DNA from: a virus
IMG/VR virus record: IMGVR_UViG_3300045974_000283
Coordinates: 1-64,000 of that record
Direction: 5' to 3' (one strand)
DNA length: 64,000 bases
The position numbers and the translations under genes were made by a program. Below are positions 59,808 through 64,000 of this stretch, piece after piece. Numbering within the stretch: the first letter of the stretch is position 1; each line of letters begins with the position of its first letter. The notes below the pieces were generated by a model that was not told the DNA's origin, ran no database searches, and saw only the letters and a list, made by a program, of their open reading frames with translations.

Positions 59808-60188
59808 TCAGGTGAGGGAGAGGCGGTAGCGAGCTTGCTTGAACTCGCCGATCGTTTCTTCCAGGGTGTTGCGAAGCGAGTCGGAGCAGGTGATGGAACG
59901 GCTGAGCTTCTCCAAATCGGCGATGAGTCCGGTCAGGTAGGACATCGGGTCGTAGGCCGCGCTGTCCCCCAAGACCTCGAAGCCCTCACCGATGGCCTGC
60001 TCGGCGATCTTGTCCACCGATTCCGACGCGAGGTTGTAAGCCCCGTCGAGGGCAACGTGCGTCGCGTGAGAGTGCGTCATCAGGTGAAGGATGTGCAGGA
60101 CGGTGCGGGCTTGCAGCAAGCGACGCACGACGTTGTCCACCGCGATGGCGCACTGTTCTTCTTGGAACATTCGTTGGGGATCAGACAT
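59808..60188 (-). CDS. Helical, ferritin/Dps-like phage protein (DUF5856-type)
   Basis: 126 residues from the second ATG (60188), which has better spacing from AAGGG than ATG 60191. A helical pattern LHILHLMTHSHATHVALDGA...DKIAEQAIGEG resembles the conserved helix of DUF5856 proteins, a phage family with a ferritin/Dps-like four-helix bundle and His-rich helix. Its function in phages is not established. It lies just upstream of the endolysin. Confidence 0.5.
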   Translation of the reverse strand: MSDPQRMFQEEQCAIAVDNVVRRLLQARTVLHILHLMTHSHATHVALDGAYNLASESVDKIAEQAIGEGFEVLGDSAAYDPMSYLTGLIADLEKLSRSITCSDSLRNTLEETIGEFKQARYRLSLT

Positions 60189-60196
60189 CATTGCCC

Positions 60197-60439
60197 TTAG
60201 TGGCCCGACTGCGTGAGCGGGGGATCAAACATGATGCCGCCGAGCTGAGCGAACTCTGCATCAGTGGTTTCTGCTGGAAGGCAACCGACGAACTCGGCGG
60301 TTTCCGTTTCCGGGTTCAGGCCGCATCGGTACTGGAAGATGACCTGCGTCGGTTTGTCCCGCACACCGACGAGATCTCCGCCTTCGCTGAGAGTGACGGC
60401 CATGCCACCGAAGTTGGCACCAGAGAGGATGAATTTCAT
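60197..60439 (-). CDS. Unknown small protein (80 aa)
   Basis: Short beta-rich protein with two Cys (YRCGLN, VGCLPA). Lies between the fibre-type genes and the ferritin-like gene. No motif recognised; it may be structural. Confidence 0.5.
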   Translation of the reverse strand: MKFILSGANFGGMAVTLSEGGDLVGVRDKPTQVIFQYRCGLNPETETAEFVGCLPAETTDAEFAQLGGIMFDPPLTQSGH

Positions 60440-60465
60440 GGGAAGCTCCGTGTAGTGGTGAAGGA

Positions 60466-61908
60466 TTATTCCAGGTATCCGTCGATGTGGACGTTACCCG
60501 CGATGACCTGAGAAGCGGTCGCAGTGCCGACAGGTATACGAAGAAGGATGGCGAAGAAGCGGCCCGCCTCGGTGATGAGCGGAGTTGCAAAGTTGCGTAT
60601 GACAGGCGTCGCGTTGGCACCGATCGCGATGCCGATAGGCAACGACTGCGAACCGAGGTGGTGAACGCGATAGCCGGAAGCGACGGCCGTTGCAGCAGAG
60701 ACAGCGGTACTGTTTGCGCCCGCGCTCCAAGTCAGTAGAGTTGGAGTAGTCGCACCTGCCGCACCGAAGTTCCACGTGTCAATCGCGATACCGTTTACCA
60801 CCAGCGTGAAGCCCGTCGGCACGGTGAAGCCGAACAGAACGTAGTCGGTGACCGCACCCGCGACGGCCGCAAACTGGAACTTACCACCGAGGACGGCAAA
60901 CGACGCCGCCGTGTTGGACAGTGCTGTCGTGGTGGCTTCCGTGCTGTTCGTGTAGTTGCAGTTCTGGACCGAGGTCGCCGGAGCGTTGTTCGAGTGCTGA
61001 TGGTTGCCCGCCATGACCGTCTCGACACCACGAGAGCAATCAGTGTCCAAGACGCCGATAGTGAGCTGACCCAGGATACAGATGCCGAACAACGACGGTC
61101 CAGACACCGCGTTGTAGATCCGCGTGTAGCCTTGCAAGTGAGTCGTGAAGTGGAGCTTCTGGATACCCGTTCCAAGGCCGTACACCGCACGAGCGATGAT
61201 GAGGCCGATGCTCGTGTCCTCGATGAGCAGCGAAATCTGATCGTTCTCAAGGATGATCGTGTACGAGTAATACTTATTCTGGTCGTAGGTGTTGCTGCCG
61301 GTGTAGGTGGGAGTAACCTGACCTACGACCGCACTGTTCTGGTAGATGTTCAGGATCGGGGTGTTGGTCGTCGTGAACTCCATCGCCACCGCGTTGGCCG
61401 GGTTGGCGACGCCGGAGATCACGTCCGCCAGACCGACGGAGACGCTACAGAACGGTTGCCCGCCGAACTTGCCGCGCCATTTCATGACAATCGGAGCGCG
61501 TGGCGAGTACGGGACGCGCTTCGTGGTCCGAAGGTTGTTCACCGCTGAGGCCGTCAGCAAGTTCGTGCTGTTCAAGTTGGCGCCAGAGACCGAGAAAGCA
61601 GACACGAAGGTTGTCGCGGTCGTATCCCAGCGCTGAAGGTTCAGGGTAGCGGATTCCCAGTTCTCCCAGATGAGTGGAACCCACTTGGAGGTGGCAAGAC
61701 CGCCGGAATCATCCACGCGCATGGAGACCGCCGTCTTGTCATTCTGGCCCATCATGACCAGACCAGACTCGCGGGTGTTCACCAGCGAGTAGTTGTTCTG
61801 GATGACAGCCGCGCCACCCGTGTCGTAGAGAGTCGCTCGGGCTGCGAAGGAAACTGCGTCGATCGTTAGGGCTTCACCGCCACCGGCGCCGCTGTTGATT
61901 TGTGGCAT
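60466..61908 (-). CDS. Probable tail fibre/virion structural protein (480 aa)
   Basis: Starts with a Gly-rich N-terminus (MPQINSGAGGGEALTIDAVS). The rest is Ser/Thr/Asn-rich beta structure with no catalytic motif; a segment from about 130 to 280 (YSPRAPIVMKWRGKFGG...YYSYTIILENDQISLLIEDT) looks like a concanavalin-like jelly roll, as in adhesive fibre domains. Position in a row of similar genes supports a fibre or receptor-binding role. Confidence 0.55.
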   Translation of the reverse strand: MPQINSGAGGGEALTIDAVSFAARATLYDTGGAAVIQNNYSLVNTRESGLVMMGQNDKTAVSMRVDDSGGLATSKWVPLIWENWESATLNLQRWDTTATTFVSAFSVSGANLNSTNLLTASAVNNLRTTKRVPYSPRAPIVMKWRGKFGGQPFCSVSVGLADVISGVANPANAVAMEFTTTNTPILNIYQNSAVVGQVTPTYTGSNTYDQNKYYSYTIILENDQISLLIEDTSIGLIIARAVYGLGTGIQKLHFTTHLQGYTRIYNAVSGPSLFGICILGQLTIGVLDTDCSRGVETVMAGNHQHSNNAPATSVQNCNYTNSTEATTTALSNTAASFAVLGGKFQFAAVAGAVTDYVLFGFTVPTGFTLVVNGIAIDTWNFGAAGATTPTLLTWSAGANSTAVSAATAVASGYRVHHLGSQSLPIGIAIGANATPVIRNFATPLITEAGRFFAILLRIPVGTATASQVIAGNVHIDGYLE

Positions 61909-61925
61909 TTAGGATGCTCCAAGAA

Positions 61926-62510
61926 TTAGGGATTGACGAAAGCGTACCGAAGCTGATAAGAGCCTTTCGTCTTGGACGAAGCTCGAATGTGGCAGGTAGA
62001 CTGATTGGTTCCAGAAGCCACAGGAGTGCAGCCGCAGGTGAAACTGATGAACTGTAGCTCGTCAGGAAGAGACGATGGCAGCGACGGAGTCCCGCTGAGC
62101 TCGGGGGAGATCCAGGCTAGAACCTGATTGCCCACATATATCGAAGACGGAGCAGTGATGACAACCGAACACGAGTCAACGAGGATGAGTCCAAAGCTGA
62201 TGGTCTGAACAAAAGACGCCAAGCCGTGCTGACCACAAACTTTCCAGGCGGTGCCCGTCCAGTAGAAGTCCTGATAGTCGAAGTCAGAAGCCGTCGCGAT
62301 GGCCCCCGTCACCAGACCTGAGGTGGGAAAAGATGCATAGGCACCGAGGAAACACTTGGTGATCGGGACCCACTGACCGTTGATGGACTGAACCTGATAC
62401 GGGTCGGTGTACAGAAAATTGTTCGTACGCATCTCCACGATCTTGCCGCGACAGAGGCTCGCGTCAGGCAGATGCGTCACGTCAAAGAATGGTTTGTACC
62501 GGGAGGTCAT
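61926..62510 (-). CDS. Probable tail-associated structural protein (194 aa)
   Basis: Beta-rich, Ser/Thr/Cys-rich protein (seven Cys), no catalytic motif. ATG 62510 overlaps the previous stop (ATGA type) with GGAGGG upstream. Its neighbours on both sides are fibre-like, so a role in a fibre or adhesin complex is inferred. Confidence 0.5.
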   Translation of the reverse strand: MTSRYKPFFDVTHLPDASLCRGKIVEMRTNNFLYTDPYQVQSINGQWVPITKCFLGAYASFPTSGLVTGAIATASDFDYQDFYWTGTAWKVCGQHGLASFVQTISFGLILVDSCSVVITAPSSIYVGNQVLAWISPELSGTPSLPSSLPDELQFISFTCGCTPVASGTNQSTCHIRASSKTKGSYQLRYAFVNP

Positions 62511-64000
62511 GCAACCCTCCTCATGGCGACGCGGCCTATTTTCAACGAAGCTGTGAACGTGTTGGCGAAGCGCATGATAACGTTCACGTAGATTTCGTCA
62601 TAACTCACCGCCGTCGGCAGGGTGAACTCCGGTATCACAACCTCACCGCAGAAGCCGCCCGAATAGGATTCAGCGCCTGTAGTTATGGCTGGCAATCCGT
62701 AGATTCCATAGGCCGAAGAATAGCGGGCGAATAGGGACGTCGCGCTGTAGGTGTTGGATCCTTCAACGTTGATCTCTATGTAGTCAAGGTTCGCAGCCGA
62801 GACCAAGTAGATCTCAAGACTCGCTTGATACGTCGCCCCTGCAACGAGTCGAGGGGCCATCGGATGAAGTGCCGTAGCGCCACCGAATTTGAAGGTGAAG
62901 AGCGATGCCGAAGAAGTCGCCGTTGCGCTCAGAGCGTACACGTTGTCATAAGACCCGAGCAGGTCTTGCCTCTGCACGAGCGAACAGGCGATAGCGCGCG
63001 ACGCGGCTCCAGATGTGACGACCGTGGACTCCGAATCGATTGTTCCTGTGGCATTCGTATCAGTGGGCGTCGATCCGGTGGCTGAGAACCCTCCGTCGTA
63101 GATGTTTGACGATTCCGTGGAAACCCCATAGCGGTCGTTGGAGTTTGCAGGTCCAATCGAAAGGGGCTGCAATCCCCACTCCGATGCGCGTTCTGCCAGG
63201 AAGAGGCCGCGAGCCCGGTTCGTGAGGTTGTTGTAAGTTAGTGCGTCTCCATTGGAAGCACAGGCTGGAGTGCCCGTGCCGTCACCACCGTTCGTTCCAA
63301 AGGCAGAAGCGTCAACGATCTTGAGGCTTCCACGGGAGTTGGCCGCGAACCATCGTTGCAGAGCTTTGCCAAGATTGCTCATCACTGCGACCTGAGTCGC
63401 CGTCATGGTTGACCACGGAACTGGAATTTCAAACAAGACCAGAAGACGACGATTCAGGCAAAGCGTTAGCATCGAGATCAGATTTGCCAGGATCGTAGCC
63501 GTGGCAACACCCGCGATGATGTCCGTTCGCATCCCAAAGTCGCCGATCACGACCTCAGGTAGCGTTGGGAGTACGATGTTTGTGAACAGCGTGAGCATGT
63601 CCGTCGTGCTGAAGGTCGTACTGAAGTTACCCGCCAAGCGGAATGGACTCCCGATAAGTTTCTGCATCTCAGCGAACGCGGAGAACTGACCCAGACGCTG
63701 CCCGAGAATCACTTTGTAGGCGTTCGTCGAGGTTCCATTGGGAGCTGAGGGGTAGTTGAAACGTACCGAAGTTGCGCTGACTCGGGCGTTTGTGTAACCC
63801 CAGAGATACAGAACGTCCAAGCTGTTGGAGCCCGCTGTGTACGGATAGCAATGGATTAGCGAGTTGATGCAGGTTTGATTGCTCTGCGTCATCGCCGCCG
63901 TTATCAGACCCGATGCCGCCGTAAGACTGCCGATGGCGATGTCGTACTCTTCACACTCGCGGCCCCAATGCTGTGAGCCAAAGAGCACCGTGTCCACTCC
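62507..64000 (-). CDS. Probable tail fibre protein, truncated by the window edge
   Basis: The frame is open to the right edge; GTG 63997 is only a possible start, so the gene probably continues outside. About 497 codons are visible. The C-terminal half is a Ser/Thr/Gly-rich beta domain (about 340-490, FKFGGATALHPMAPRLVAGA), the first half has longer helices and GxxN turns. It resembles the style of the next two structural genes. No catalytic motif. Confidence 0.5.
   Translation of the reverse strand, partial: GVDTVLFGSQHWGRECEEYDIAIGSLTAASGLITAAMTQSNQTCINSLIHCYPYTAGSNSLDVLYLWGYTNARVSATSVRFNYPSAPNGTSTNAYKVILGQRLGQFSAFAEMQKLIGSPFRLAGNFSTTFSTTDMLTLFTNIVLPTLPEVVIGDFGMRTDIIAGVATATILANLISMLTLCLNRRLLVLFEIPVPWSTMTATQVAVMSNLGKALQRWFAANSRGSLKIVDASAFGTNGGDGTGTPACASNGDALTYNNLTNRARGLFLAERASEWGLQPLSIGPANSNDRYGVSTESSNIYDGGFSATGSTPTDTNATGTIDSESTVVTSGAASRAIACSLVQRQDLLGSYDNVYALSATATSSASLFTFKFGGATALHPMAPRLVAGATYQASLEIYLVSAANLDYIEINVEGSNTYSATSLFARYSSAYGIYGLPAITTGAESYSGGFCGEVVIPEFTLPTAVSYDEIYVNVIMRFANTFTASLKIGRVAMRRVA

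Noticed and set aside
1-64000. tRNA genes, CRISPR arrays, insertion sequences and introns
   Set aside because: No cloverleaf with a TTCGANTC arm, no regularly spaced repeats, no transposase and no interrupted conserved gene were seen by reading; a dedicated tRNA search could still find a diverged one.

Overview
The window is a contiguous piece of a large tailed phage (myovirus, probably a jumbo phage). The evidence is a contractile tail sheath, a T4-like tail tube, a baseplate set with gp25-, gpV/gp5- and gpJ-like proteins, a tape-measure protein, an HK97-fold major capsid protein and a GH19 endolysin, next to about 28 kb of densely packed small genes of unknown function. The sequence is GC-rich, nearly every gene has an AGGA-type Shine-Dalgarno site, and the three promoters I can see are ordinary sigma70-like. 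This suggests a high-GC proteobacterial host whose own RNA polymerase is used for these genes; I cannot name the host. No terminase, portal, DNA polymerase, virion RNA polymerase or tRNA gene was seen, so those genes must lie outside the window or be absent.

Layout. Positions 1-28785 are all plus strand and look like the early/middle (accessory and metabolic) region, with tightly packed, often overlapping genes. Three TATAAT promoters (-10 boxes at 1937, 8840 and 14345) divide most of it into three transcription units. Unit 1 has an NAD-dependent DNA ligase and small proteins. Unit 2 has small proteins and then a MoxR-type AAA+ ATPase next to a metallopeptidase/VWA-like protein. Unit 3 has a 2OG-Fe(II) oxygenase-like protein, a 1315-residue unknown protein, an E1-like (ThiF/MoeB) enzyme and a double beta-grasp (ubiquitin-like) protein ending in Gly-Gly. 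Beyond these come about 7 kb of unknown genes and a Nudix hydrolase. A perfect 16-bp bidirectional terminator (28831-28867) separates this half from the other.

Positions 28889-64000 are all minus strand and form the late region, so it reads from the right edge leftwards: fibre-like proteins, endolysin and holin-like membrane proteins, a scaffold-like acidic protein, capsid proteins, sheath and tubes, a baseplate/tail chaperone with an apparent programmed +1 frameshift, tape measure, lytic transglycosylase, baseplate hub and wedge, and a tail fibre. Last come three non-structural-looking genes: a type IB topoisomerase, a candidate ADP-ribosyltransferase and a small protein.

The most interesting points are: (1) the E1 plus Gly-Gly ubiquitin-like pair, a candidate phage protein-conjugation system, with a MoxR/VWA pair nearby; (2) a CUU-UGA shift site identical to the bacterial prfB recoding site at the end of the gp26-like gene, joining it to a 64-codon open frame just before the tape measure; (3) a type IB topoisomerase and an ADP-ribosyltransferase-like protein at the end of the tail operon; (4) two promoters that share an 11-nt leader element at identical spacing.
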